From: Pseudomonas sp. GR 6-02
GTDB lineage: Bacteria; Pseudomonadota; Gammaproteobacteria; Pseudomonadales; Pseudomonadaceae
DNA: 64,000 bases
Direction of reading: 5' to 3'
Assembly (NCBI RefSeq): GCF_001655615.1
Contig: NZ_CP011567.1
Coordinates: forward strand, 1,187,001 to 1,251,000
Notes under the pieces: generated by a model
What the model was told of the DNA's origin: nothing
What the model saw: only the letters and a program-made list of their open reading frames with translations
The model's database searches: none
Translations under genes and position numbers: made by a program
Shown here: positions 52,364-60,318 of the stretch, piece after piece
Numbering within the stretch: the stretch's first letter is position 1
Layout: each line of letters starts with the position of its first letter

Positions 52364-53960
52364 GCTCAAAACTGTCCGCCCGTGCCATCTGCCACATCCG
52401 CGAGTAAAACTCGCCATTTACCTCACCGGTCAGCAACTCCCCCGGCTTGAGGAACACATGCAACTGCGAAAACAGCTTGATCTCGGTCGCCGACATGCGT
52501 CGCACCAGATGCTTGGCCGATAGCTGTGAAGGATGGTCGAGACCCGCGGCGGCGAGCATTTCGGCCAGGGCCTTCAGTGTATTGCGATGGAAGTTGTACA
52601 CGCGCTGGGCCTTGTCCGGAACGACCAGCGCGCGCTGGCGCAGGGTGTCCTGGGTGGCGACGCCGGTCGGGCATTTGTTGGTGTGGCAGCTTTGCGACTG
52701 GATGCAGCCGATGGCGAACATGAAGCCGCGCGCCGAGTTGGCCCAGTCGGCACCGATGGCCAGGACGCTGGCGATGTCGAAGGCACTGACGATTTTGCCG
52801 CTGGCGCCGAGTTTGATCTTGTCCCGCAGGTTCAGGCCCACTAGGGTGTTGTGCACGAACAACAGGCCTTCACGCATCGGTACGCCGATGTGGTCGGTGA
52901 ATTCCACGGGCGCGGCGCCGGTGCCACCTTCCTTGCCGTCGACCACGATGAAGTCCGGGAGGATGCCGGTTTCCAGCATGGCCTTGGCGATGCCCATGAA
53001 TTCCCACGGGTGGCCCAGGCAGAACTTGAAGCCCACCGGTTTGCCGCCGGACAGTTCACGCAGTTGCGCGATGAAGTGCATCATTTCGATCGGCGTGGAA
53101 AACGCGCTGTGGCGCGACGGCGAAATGCAGTCTTCGCCCATCGGGATGCCACGGGTTTCGGCGATTTCCTGGGTGACTTTGTGCTTGGGCAGAATCCCGC
53201 CGTGGCCGGGTTTGGCGCCTTGGCTCATTTTGATTTCGATCATCCGCACTTGCGGGTTCTGTGCCTGGGCGGCGAAGCGTTCCGGGTCGAAGCGGCCATC
53301 GGCGGTGCGGCAGCCGAAGTAGCCGCTGCCCAGTTCCCAGGTCAGGTCGCCGCCGTTTTCCCGGTGATAGGGGCTGATGCTGCCTTCGCCTGTGTCATGG
53401 GCGAAGTTGCCGAGTTTGGCGCCCTGGTTCAATGCGCGAATGGCGTTGGCGCTGAGGGAGCCGAAGCTCATGGCCGAGATGTTGAACACCGACGCCAAGT
53501 ACGGCTGGGTGCATTGCGGGCCGCCGACCATCACCCGGAAACTGCTCGGGTCGCTCAACGGCGCCGGGCGCATCGAGTGGCCGATGAATTCGAAACCCGA
53601 CTGATACACGTCGATCAGCGTGCCGAAAGGTTTGTCGGCGCTCTCGTTCTTGGCCCGCGAATACACCAGCGAACGCTGGGCCCGGGAGAAGGGCAGGGCA
53701 TCGCTGTCGGATTCGAGCAGGTACTGGCGGATTTCCGGGCGAATGCCCTCCACCAGATAACGGATATTGCCCAGGATCGGGTAGTTGCGGCGCACCGCAT
53801 GAGGGCTTTGCAGCAGGTCGAACAGGCCCACCAGGCTGAGGACGCCGGTGACGGCGGCGATCGGCCAGAGCCAGTCGTAAGCCAGGAAGGGCAGGCTGGC
53901 GAGGGTGAATATCACACAGACGGCAAAGAAGGCGTAGCGGCTCAGGAGTGACAGGCTCAT
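52341..53960 (-). CDS. FMN-binding glutamate synthase family protein (membrane-anchored)
   Basis: A 539-residue protein equal to the central FMN/Fe-S part of glutamate synthase, preceded by two N-terminal membrane segments (YAFFAVCVIFTLASLPFLAYDW; IAAVTGVLSLVGLFDLL). Conserved stretches are MSFGSLSANAIRALNQGA, KMSQGAKPGHGGILP and VDGKEGGTGAAPVEF. The Cys-rich CIQSQSCHTNKCPTG corresponds to the [3Fe-4S] site. It lacks the glutaminase domain, so it is not a full GltB. The ATG at 53960 has AAGGAAA upstream. Its end overlaps the convergent GT39 gene by 23 bases. Confidence 0.88.
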   Translation of the reverse strand: MSLSLLSRYAFFAVCVIFTLASLPFLAYDWLWPIAAVTGVLSLVGLFDLLQSPHAVRRNYPILGNIRYLVEGIRPEIRQYLLESDSDALPFSRAQRSLVYSRAKNESADKPFGTLIDVYQSGFEFIGHSMRPAPLSDPSSFRVMVGGPQCTQPYLASVFNISAMSFGSLSANAIRALNQGAKLGNFAHDTGEGSISPYHRENGGDLTWELGSGYFGCRTADGRFDPERFAAQAQNPQVRMIEIKMSQGAKPGHGGILPKHKVTQEIAETRGIPMGEDCISPSRHSAFSTPIEMMHFIAQLRELSGGKPVGFKFCLGHPWEFMGIAKAMLETGILPDFIVVDGKEGGTGAAPVEFTDHIGVPMREGLLFVHNTLVGLNLRDKIKLGASGKIVSAFDIASVLAIGADWANSARGFMFAIGCIQSQSCHTNKCPTGVATQDTLRQRALVVPDKAQRVYNFHRNTLKALAEMLAAAGLDHPSQLSAKHLVRRMSATEIKLFSQLHVFLKPGELLTGEVNGEFYSRMWQMARADSFEPNETAAA

Positions 53961-54013
53961 ACGGTTTCCTTGGGTTCGGACTCGGTCATGTTGGACCGTG
54001 GTATACAGGCTTT

Positions 54014-54145
54014 TGTGGCGAGGGAGCTTGCTCCCGCTCGGCTGCGCAGCAGTCGCAAAACCTGCTGACAGGATTTGTCTGACTGAACGCATTGCCTGTT
54101 TTGGGATCGCTTTGCGATCCAGCGGGAGCAAGCGCCCTCGCCACA
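54014..54145. repeat. REPIN
   Basis: TGTGGCGAGGGAGC... from 54014 and an inverted arm ending CGCCACA at 54145, with one change in the right arm (AGCGCCC for AGCTCCC). Total length 132 bases. It lies upstream of the FMN glutamate synthase-like gene and downstream of the histidine kinase operon. Confidence 0.85.
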
Positions 54146-54240
54146 GAGATCTCCTGTGTTAGCACAGAGCGTCAGGCATTCTGCGCCTGGAGAATAAACG
54201 AAAACAGCCTGGGTTGAGATTTGATCCCTTGTTCGGCTGG

Positions 54241-55647
54241 TCAGACAGCCACTTTCGATTGCCGCACCGGCAGCTCGATCCGAAACGTGGTACCCACGCC
54301 GACTTCGCTGCGTACCGAAATATCGCCCCGATGTTTTTTCACGATGCCATAGGACAGGGACAACCCGAGCCCTGTCCCCTGGCCCACCGGTTTGGTGGTG
54401 TAGAACGGGTCGAATATTTTCTGCAGGCATTCCGGTTCGATGCCTGATCCGGTGTCCGCGACTTCGATCGACACCGTTTCACCTTCAAGCCCGGTACGCA
54501 GGGTGATGGTGCCCCGTTCCGGCCCCATGGCCTGAGACGCGTTGACGATCAGGTTCATGATCACCTGATTGATCTGCGACGGCAGGCACTCGATGTCAGG
54601 CAGCGTTTGATACTCCTTCACCACATCGGCCTTGTACTTGAGTTCATTGGCGACGATGTTCAGCGTCGACTCGATACCCTGTTGCAGGTTGGTCCACTGC
54701 CATTCCTGATTGGAGTCGACGCGGGAGAAGTCCTTCAGGTCTTTGACGATCTGCCCGACCCGGTTGATCCCGTCCTTGGACTCCTTGATCAGCAGCGGAA
54801 TGTCTTCGCGCAGAAACTCCAGCTCGACCTTTTCCCGGAGCTGGCCGAGACGTTCGAGGACCTCGCTTGAGGTAATGGCCGCTTCCGCCTCCCGATAGGC
54901 ATCGAGCATGGTCTGCAGTTGCTTGAAATAGCCATCGAGGGTGCCGAGGTTGGAGGAAATGAAGCCGATGGGATTATTGATTTCATGGGCGACACCCGCC
55001 GCCAGTTGCCCCAGCGAGGCGAGTTTTTCCGACTGCACCAGTTGGCTTTCCAGCTGTTTGCGCTCGTCGATTTCCCGCTGCAATGCTTCGCTGGCCTGCT
55101 TGAACTGGGTCGTGCGCTGATCCACCAGATGCTCCAGATGACTCATCTGGATAGACGCCCGTTCGGTCATGTCCCATTTGGTGAGCAGGGTGTTGGCCAT
55201 CTGCTGGACTTCGATATTGTCGAACGGTTTTTTCAGAATCAGCAGGCGGTCGTGGGCGTGCAGGCGCTCCAGCAGTTCATCCCACGAATAGTCGGAATAG
55301 GCGGTACACACCACCACTTGCAGGCTCGGGTCTTCCTGCCACAGGTGTTCGATGGTCTGTGCACCGTCCCAGCCCTCGGGCATGCGCATGTCGACGAAGG
55401 CCAGGGCGTAGGGGCGGTTTTCCTGTAAGGCCTGGACGAGTTTGCCCAGGCCCTCCTGACCGCCGTAGGCCGAATCCAGTTCGAACAGCGGTTGGGTGGA
55501 TTTCACTTCGCTGCCGAACAGCGCGGCCTCCATTTCGTCCAGTTCTGCATGTTTGGCCGAGGTTGGGGTGAGGATTTTGCGAAAGTCATCATGGATGGAC
55601 GGCGTGTCGTCGATCAGCAGAATGCGGCGGTTCGATAGGTCGCTCAT
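54241..55647 (-). CDS. Response-regulator/histidine-kinase hybrid (REC-HK)
   Basis: A 468-residue cytoplasmic signalling protein. A receiver domain comes first (ILLIDDTPSIHDDFRKIL, phospho-Asp in FVDMRMPEGWDG, conserved Lys in LILKKPFD), then a coiled coil, an H-box GVAHEINNPIG, and an HATPase domain with NLIVNASQAM, DTGSGI and GTGLGLSLSYGI. The receiver is very similar to those of the two GGDEF-EAL proteins at the other end of the operon. Its start overlaps the stop of the preceding kinase gene (ATGA). It is the last gene of the operon. Confidence 0.88.
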   Translation of the reverse strand: MSDLSNRRILLIDDTPSIHDDFRKILTPTSAKHAELDEMEAALFGSEVKSTQPLFELDSAYGGQEGLGKLVQALQENRPYALAFVDMRMPEGWDGAQTIEHLWQEDPSLQVVVCTAYSDYSWDELLERLHAHDRLLILKKPFDNIEVQQMANTLLTKWDMTERASIQMSHLEHLVDQRTTQFKQASEALQREIDERKQLESQLVQSEKLASLGQLAAGVAHEINNPIGFISSNLGTLDGYFKQLQTMLDAYREAEAAITSSEVLERLGQLREKVELEFLREDIPLLIKESKDGINRVGQIVKDLKDFSRVDSNQEWQWTNLQQGIESTLNIVANELKYKADVVKEYQTLPDIECLPSQINQVIMNLIVNASQAMGPERGTITLRTGLEGETVSIEVADTGSGIEPECLQKIFDPFYTTKPVGQGTGLGLSLSYGIVKKHRGDISVRSEVGVGTTFRIELPVRQSKVAV

Positions 55648-57455
55648 GCTTCCTCCATGACGGGGTTCAACGGGATCTGCAGGGTGAACAGGGCGCCCTT
55701 GCCCGGTCCGTCGCTGTGGGCGGTGAGATGGCCGTTCATTTCGATCGCGGCCAGCGCACAGCTGTGCAGGCCGAAGCCGTGGCCTTCCTTGCGGGTGGTG
55801 AAACCGTGGGCAAAGATCCGCGTCATGTTTTCCGGCGCAATGCCTTCGCCGTCATCCTTGACGCTGATTTGCAGGATCGTGTCCTCGACGACTTTTACCC
55901 CAAGGGTGATCTGTCGGGCTCGGTTGCTGAGGTCGGACATGGCGTATTTGGCGTTGCTGATCAGGTTGATCAGGATCAGCAACAAGCGGTGCTTGTCGCC
56001 CATCACTTGCGGTACGTCGCCGTACTCCTTGACCACCGTGACGTGATGCCGGGTCAAGGCGCCTGCGTTCATGCGCAGGGCGTCCTCGAGCAATTCGCTG
56101 ATGTACAGCGGTTCCACCAGGTTGTTGGCCCCCGCGTAGGACTGCTGGGTGGCGACGATGTCTTTGATGTGATCGACGCTTTTGCTCAACTGCGCGAGTT
56201 CCTCGGCCATGCCTTGCTGTTCGAGGGCAATCGCCTCCACCAGTTGATTCAAATAGCCGGGCAGTAGTTTTCCTTTTTCGTTCTGGGTCAGAAAAGTGCC
56301 GAGGTCGCTTTGATGCTCGTTGATCAGCTGCATCGCCTTGCCCAGCCCCTGGGCCTTGCTGCTACGCAGCCGACGGCTGACCAGATCGGCCGAGATGTTC
56401 ACGCTGTTGAGCACGTTGCCGACGTTGTGCAGCACGTTGGTGGCGATTTCGGCCATGCCGGCCTGACGCGCGGTGTCGAGCAATTCGCTCTGGGTATCCT
56501 TGAGTTCGCGGGTGCGCTCTTCGACCCGTTGTTCGAGGACTTCGTTGGCGGTTTGCAGTTCCTTGTTGACCCGCTGAGTCTCCCCGAAGCTGCGCATCAG
56601 GCGAATCGCCAGGTACACCAGCACCAGCACCAGCAGCGTCGAAAACACCAACATGTAGAAGTGGTAGCGCTGGTCGATGGCATCGGATTGCTGCTGGTCT
56701 TTGTTCAGCAGGCCGGTAATGTCGTCCAGTCGTTCGGCCACGGGAATGGCCTCGATGTTTTCCAGTAACCGATTGACCACCGGTTGCTCACGCAGGATCA
56801 GGGTGACGTGGTTACTCAAAATATCGATCGGGCTGTGAAACTGCTCCGGCAATCGTTGCTTGTTAACCCCCAGTTTGTTCATCCCCAGCAGAATATCCGC
56901 CGCTTTATCGTCGGAGGTGACCTGGGCGAATTCCAGGCTGCTGAGCAGCAGGTCGTAAGTGTCGGTGGCGATGTTCTGCAGTTGCAGCTTGTCTTCATCG
57001 GGCAGTTGGGCAAGCGGTTGCTGGATGTCGTCTTCGGCCGTGGGCAGGAACGCCAGTGAGTTGCGCAGCACCGCGTTGTGGGATTTGAATTGCTCCACCA
57101 GCCGGGTTTTTTCCTGGATGGCGGCAAGGTATGCCTCATGACTGGCACGCCAGGTCGGCGTGTCGTTGCGGCCGTGATTGGACTCCATGCTCTCGAACCG
57201 CTGCCACAGGCGCGTCATCTCGCTCAGCGGTGTCACCAGTGGATCGTAGTTGTGACTGATGGCGATCCTGGCCTTGAGAATCTCGGTTTCCCATTGCGCG
57301 TTCAACTGTTTGATCCGACCGATCAGGTCCCGGGATTCGGCGTAGGTCGACGTCTCGTTCGAGCTGGACTTGAGGTACAGGAACAACAGCGTCGAGGCCA
57401 GCAGCACGGCCACGGCTGCGAGCAGTGCCAGGTTGCGACGGGGGAACGTTTTCAT
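55644..57455 (-). CDS. Membrane sensor histidine kinase
   Basis: A 603-residue inner-membrane kinase. TM1 is LALLAAVAVLLASTLLFLYL (residues ~10-29), TM2 is FYMLVFSTLLVLVLVYLAIRL (~268-288), and between them is a ~240-residue helical periplasmic sensor of no recognised type. A coiled coil leads to an H-box variant, ATNVLHNVGNVLNSV, with the likely phospho-His, and an HATPase domain (NLISNAKYAMSD; DDGEGI; GFGLHSCALA). The ATG at 57455 is chosen because GGGGAGG precedes it by 9 bases. It overlaps the cytochrome gene upstream (ATGA) and the REC-HK downstream. Confidence 0.87.
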   Translation of the reverse strand: MKTFPRRNLALLAAVAVLLASTLLFLYLKSSSNETSTYAESRDLIGRIKQLNAQWETEILKARIAISHNYDPLVTPLSEMTRLWQRFESMESNHGRNDTPTWRASHEAYLAAIQEKTRLVEQFKSHNAVLRNSLAFLPTAEDDIQQPLAQLPDEDKLQLQNIATDTYDLLLSSLEFAQVTSDDKAADILLGMNKLGVNKQRLPEQFHSPIDILSNHVTLILREQPVVNRLLENIEAIPVAERLDDITGLLNKDQQQSDAIDQRYHFYMLVFSTLLVLVLVYLAIRLMRSFGETQRVNKELQTANEVLEQRVEERTRELKDTQSELLDTARQAGMAEIATNVLHNVGNVLNSVNISADLVSRRLRSSKAQGLGKAMQLINEHQSDLGTFLTQNEKGKLLPGYLNQLVEAIALEQQGMAEELAQLSKSVDHIKDIVATQQSYAGANNLVEPLYISELLEDALRMNAGALTRHHVTVVKEYGDVPQVMGDKHRLLLILINLISNAKYAMSDLSNRARQITLGVKVVEDTILQISVKDDGEGIAPENMTRIFAHGFTTRKEGHGFGLHSCALAAIEMNGHLTAHSDGPGKGALFTLQIPLNPVMEEA

Positions 57456-58411
57456 AAAGGTTTGCCTCCCCATTCACCGGTCAGGGTCTTGAGGAATTTG
57501 ATGATCAGGTCCTTGTCCTTGTCGGAGGGCACACGACCGAGCTGGAACTTGAACATCACGTCTACCGCTTCTTCGAGGGTTTTAGCCGAGCCGTCGTGAA
57601 AGTACGGCGCGGTCACGGCGACATTGCGCAGGCTCGGCACCTTGAACACGTTGCGGTCCTCTTCGGCCTTGGTGACCAGATAGCGGCCCAGATCGGCTTC
57701 GGTGGGGTTGCCACGAGCCTGAAAGTAATCACCCATGACCCCGAATTTCTGGAACATGTTGCCGCCGATGTTCACCCCCTGATGGCAGGCAATGCAGCCG
57801 TAGTCCTTGAAACGTTGGTAACCGTACTTCTCGTCAGTCGTGAGGATCTCGGTATTGCCCGACAGGTATTGGTCGAAGCGCGAGTTGGCACTGATCAGCG
57901 TGCGCTCGTAGGTGGCCAGGGCACTTTGCACATTGTTCATGGTGACGCCGTCCGGGTAGGCCTTGGTGAAAGCGTTTTTGTAATCCGGGTCGGCGGAGAG
58001 CATCTGGACCACTTGTTCCCAATGACTGCCCATTTCACTGGGGCTCTGCACCACTTCGTGGGCCTGGGTTTCCAGAGAATCGGCGCGGCCATTCCAGAAT
58101 TGCCGGAAGTTCAGGCTCGCGTTGAACACGCTCGGGGTATTGATCGTCAAGGGATCGCCCTTGAAGCCAGTGGACAATGCCTTGTCGTCGGCGCCGCCGA
58201 TTTCCAGACGATGGCAACTGGCGCAGGACAGGCTGTTGTTGACCGACAGCCGTGGTTCGTTGAACAACCGGCGACCGAGTTCGACTTGCAAGGGATTCTG
58301 CTCGGGCACTGCGGGCAAGGGTTTGAGCGGTTCGTCCAGCGGTGCGCCACTGGCTATCAGACAACAACCGAGTAGAGGCGCAAGGAGCAAGTAGCAGAAG
58401 GAACGTGACAT
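57452..58411 (-). CDS. Di-haem cytochrome c peroxidase family protein
   Basis: A 319-residue periplasmic protein of the CCP/MauG family. It has an N-terminal signal peptide (LLLAPLLGCCLIASG) and two c-type haem sites, CASCH (residues 63-67) and CIACH (206-210). FKVPSLRNVAVTAPYFHDGSAKTLEEAVDVM near the C-terminus is a family signature. Classical members reduce H2O2 with electrons from cytochromes. Here it lies within a two-component/c-di-GMP operon, 44 bases after a GGDEF-EAL gene and overlapping a sensor-kinase gene, so a redox-sensing role is plausible. The ATG at 58411 sits directly before the signal peptide. Confidence 0.88.
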   Translation of the reverse strand: MSRSFCYLLLAPLLGCCLIASGAPLDEPLKPLPAVPEQNPLQVELGRRLFNEPRLSVNNSLSCASCHRLEIGGADDKALSTGFKGDPLTINTPSVFNASLNFRQFWNGRADSLETQAHEVVQSPSEMGSHWEQVVQMLSADPDYKNAFTKAYPDGVTMNNVQSALATYERTLISANSRFDQYLSGNTEILTTDEKYGYQRFKDYGCIACHQGVNIGGNMFQKFGVMGDYFQARGNPTEADLGRYLVTKAEEDRNVFKVPSLRNVAVTAPYFHDGSAKTLEEAVDVMFKFQLGRVPSDKDKDLIIKFLKTLTGEWGGKPL

Positions 58412-58455
58412 CTTATGATTCCTTGGCTCAGGGCCTGTGTGTCGTTGCACATCGT

Positions 58456-60318
58456 TCAGGAGAGGGGCTTTACGGAGGTCAGGTATTGCACGAAGGCGTC
58501 CGGCTCCACGGCTTTGCTGAAGTAGTAACCCTGGCCTTCCTCGCAATGGAGCGCCTTGAGAAAATTCAGTTGTTCGAGGGTTTCCACCCCTTCGGCAATG
58601 ACCGTCAGATTGAGGCTTTTGCCCAGGCTGATGATGGCGCCGACCAGAGCCGCGTCGTTGCTGTCACGGCCCAGGCCACGAATGAACGATTGATCGATTT
58701 TCAGTACATCGATGGGAAACCGTTGCAAGTAACTCAGGCTGGAATAGCCGGTGCCGAAGTCATCGATGGCCAGCCGTACCCCCAATGCCTTGAGCCGACT
58801 CAGCGCGACCATCGTGGCATCGACGTTCTGCATCAATACGCCTTCGGTAATTTCCAGCTCCAGCAAGGCCGGGTCCATGCCTGTGTTCTGGAGTATCTGT
58901 TCGATGCCGTCGACAAAATCCCGCTGGCGGAAATCGATGGCCGACACGTTCACCGACATGCACAGATTCGGCAGGCCTTTTGCCTGCCAGGTACGGGCTT
59001 GCCGACAGGCCTGGGCCAGCACCCATTTGCTTAACGGCACGATCAAGCCGCTGTCTTCGGCCACTGCAATGAAGTCTGTCGGGTAGATCCAGCCGTGCCC
59101 CGGTTTTTGCCAGCGGATCAACGCCTCGGCGCCGACCACCTTGCCGCTGCCCAGGTCGAGTTTCGGTTGGTAGTGCAGGACAAACTCGTTCCGCTCCAGT
59201 GCCAGGCGAATCCCCGACTCGATGGTCTGCTGTTCCCGCGCGCGCTGGTTCATCTCATCGATGAAAAAGCTGAAATCGTTGGGGCCGCTTTCCTTGACGT
59301 TGCGCATCGCGGTTTCGGCTTTCTTGATCAGTGCGATGGCATCGAAACCGTCATCGGGATAGATGCTGATGCCCAGGCTGGCCGTCACGCTCAAGTCGTG
59401 CCCGGCGACGTGCTGGGGCGCACGTATGGCGTTCAATAGTTTTTCGGCGATGCCCTTGGTCTGTTGGGGGTGGTGGATGTCGGCCAGGATCACCACAAAT
59501 TCGTCGGAGCCGTAGCGAAACACCGAGTCGGAGGCGCGCACGCAGGCCACCAGGCTTTGCCCGACACGCTTGAGCATCTCGTCACCGGTCGGGTGGCCCA
59601 ACGCATTGTTGATGCGCTTGAAGCGGTCGAGCCCCAGAAACATTACCGCCAGTTGTTTGTCATGGCGTCTGGACAAGGCCAGGGACTGGTTCAGCCGGTC
59701 ACCCAGCAAGGTGCTGTTGGGCAGCTCGGTCAACACGTCGTACTGCAACAGATGAGACACCTTGAGTAGTTCGTGGACCCGGGCTTCGATGGTTTGCTCA
59801 AGGCTCAGTACTTTCATCGCCGCGTCCTGCGCCATCTGCCACTTCCAGGTCAGGGCGCTGGCCATCTGGCGGATTTCCAGGCTGTCGAAAGGTTTTTTCA
59901 ACACCAGCAATTGATCGCCGAACTCCAGCCGTTCGGCCATGGCTTCCCAGGTGTAATCGGAGAACGCCGTGCACAGCGCGATTTGCAGGTTAGGGTCGAC
60001 CTTCCAGAGCCGCTCGATGGTTTCCAGACCATCCCAGCCAGGCGGCATGCGCATGTCGGTGAACGCCATGGCGTAAGGGCGACCTTCTGCCTGGGCCCGC
60101 TTGACCAGTTTGAGTGCTTCCTGGCCCTGATAGGCGGAGTCGAGCTGGAAGACCAGCCGAGTCGTTTGTGGGGTGTCGAACAGCGCGGCTTCAGTGCCGG
60201 CGAGGGTGAGTTCATCGTCGGTATCGGCGCCCAGAATCTTGCGGAAGTCCTCATGGATCGAGGGCGTGTCATCGATGATCAGAATGCGCCGGTTGGCCTG
60301 GATGAACGGAGTTTTCAT
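58456..60318 (-). CDS. Response regulator with GSDEF and intact EAL domains
   Basis: A 620-residue REC-GGDEF-EAL protein. The receiver (ILIIDDTPSIHEDFRKILG; phospho-Asp in FTDMRMPPGWDG) is followed by a diguanylate-cyclase domain whose signature is GSDEF (270-274) with an RxxD inhibitory site upstream (RASD). The EAL domain retains the catalytic set: AEALIRW, SVNVSA, LEITEG, DDFGTGYSS, LKIDQSF and AEGVET. It is therefore a good candidate c-di-GMP phosphodiesterase with a weak or regulatory GGDEF part. Its start overlaps the preceding gene's stop (ATGA). Confidence 0.9.
   Translation of the reverse strand: MKTPFIQANRRILIIDDTPSIHEDFRKILGADTDDELTLAGTEAALFDTPQTTRLVFQLDSAYQGQEALKLVKRAQAEGRPYAMAFTDMRMPPGWDGLETIERLWKVDPNLQIALCTAFSDYTWEAMAERLEFGDQLLVLKKPFDSLEIRQMASALTWKWQMAQDAAMKVLSLEQTIEARVHELLKVSHLLQYDVLTELPNSTLLGDRLNQSLALSRRHDKQLAVMFLGLDRFKRINNALGHPTGDEMLKRVGQSLVACVRASDSVFRYGSDEFVVILADIHHPQQTKGIAEKLLNAIRAPQHVAGHDLSVTASLGISIYPDDGFDAIALIKKAETAMRNVKESGPNDFSFFIDEMNQRAREQQTIESGIRLALERNEFVLHYQPKLDLGSGKVVGAEALIRWQKPGHGWIYPTDFIAVAEDSGLIVPLSKWVLAQACRQARTWQAKGLPNLCMSVNVSAIDFRQRDFVDGIEQILQNTGMDPALLELEITEGVLMQNVDATMVALSRLKALGVRLAIDDFGTGYSSLSYLQRFPIDVLKIDQSFIRGLGRDSNDAALVGAIISLGKSLNLTVIAEGVETLEQLNFLKALHCEEGQGYYFSKAVEPDAFVQYLTSVKPLS

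Noticed and set aside
2211..54145. Dispersed repeats considered as CRISPR
   Set aside because: The repeats are inverted pairs scattered between genes, with no regular spacers and no cas genes, and fit REPINs.
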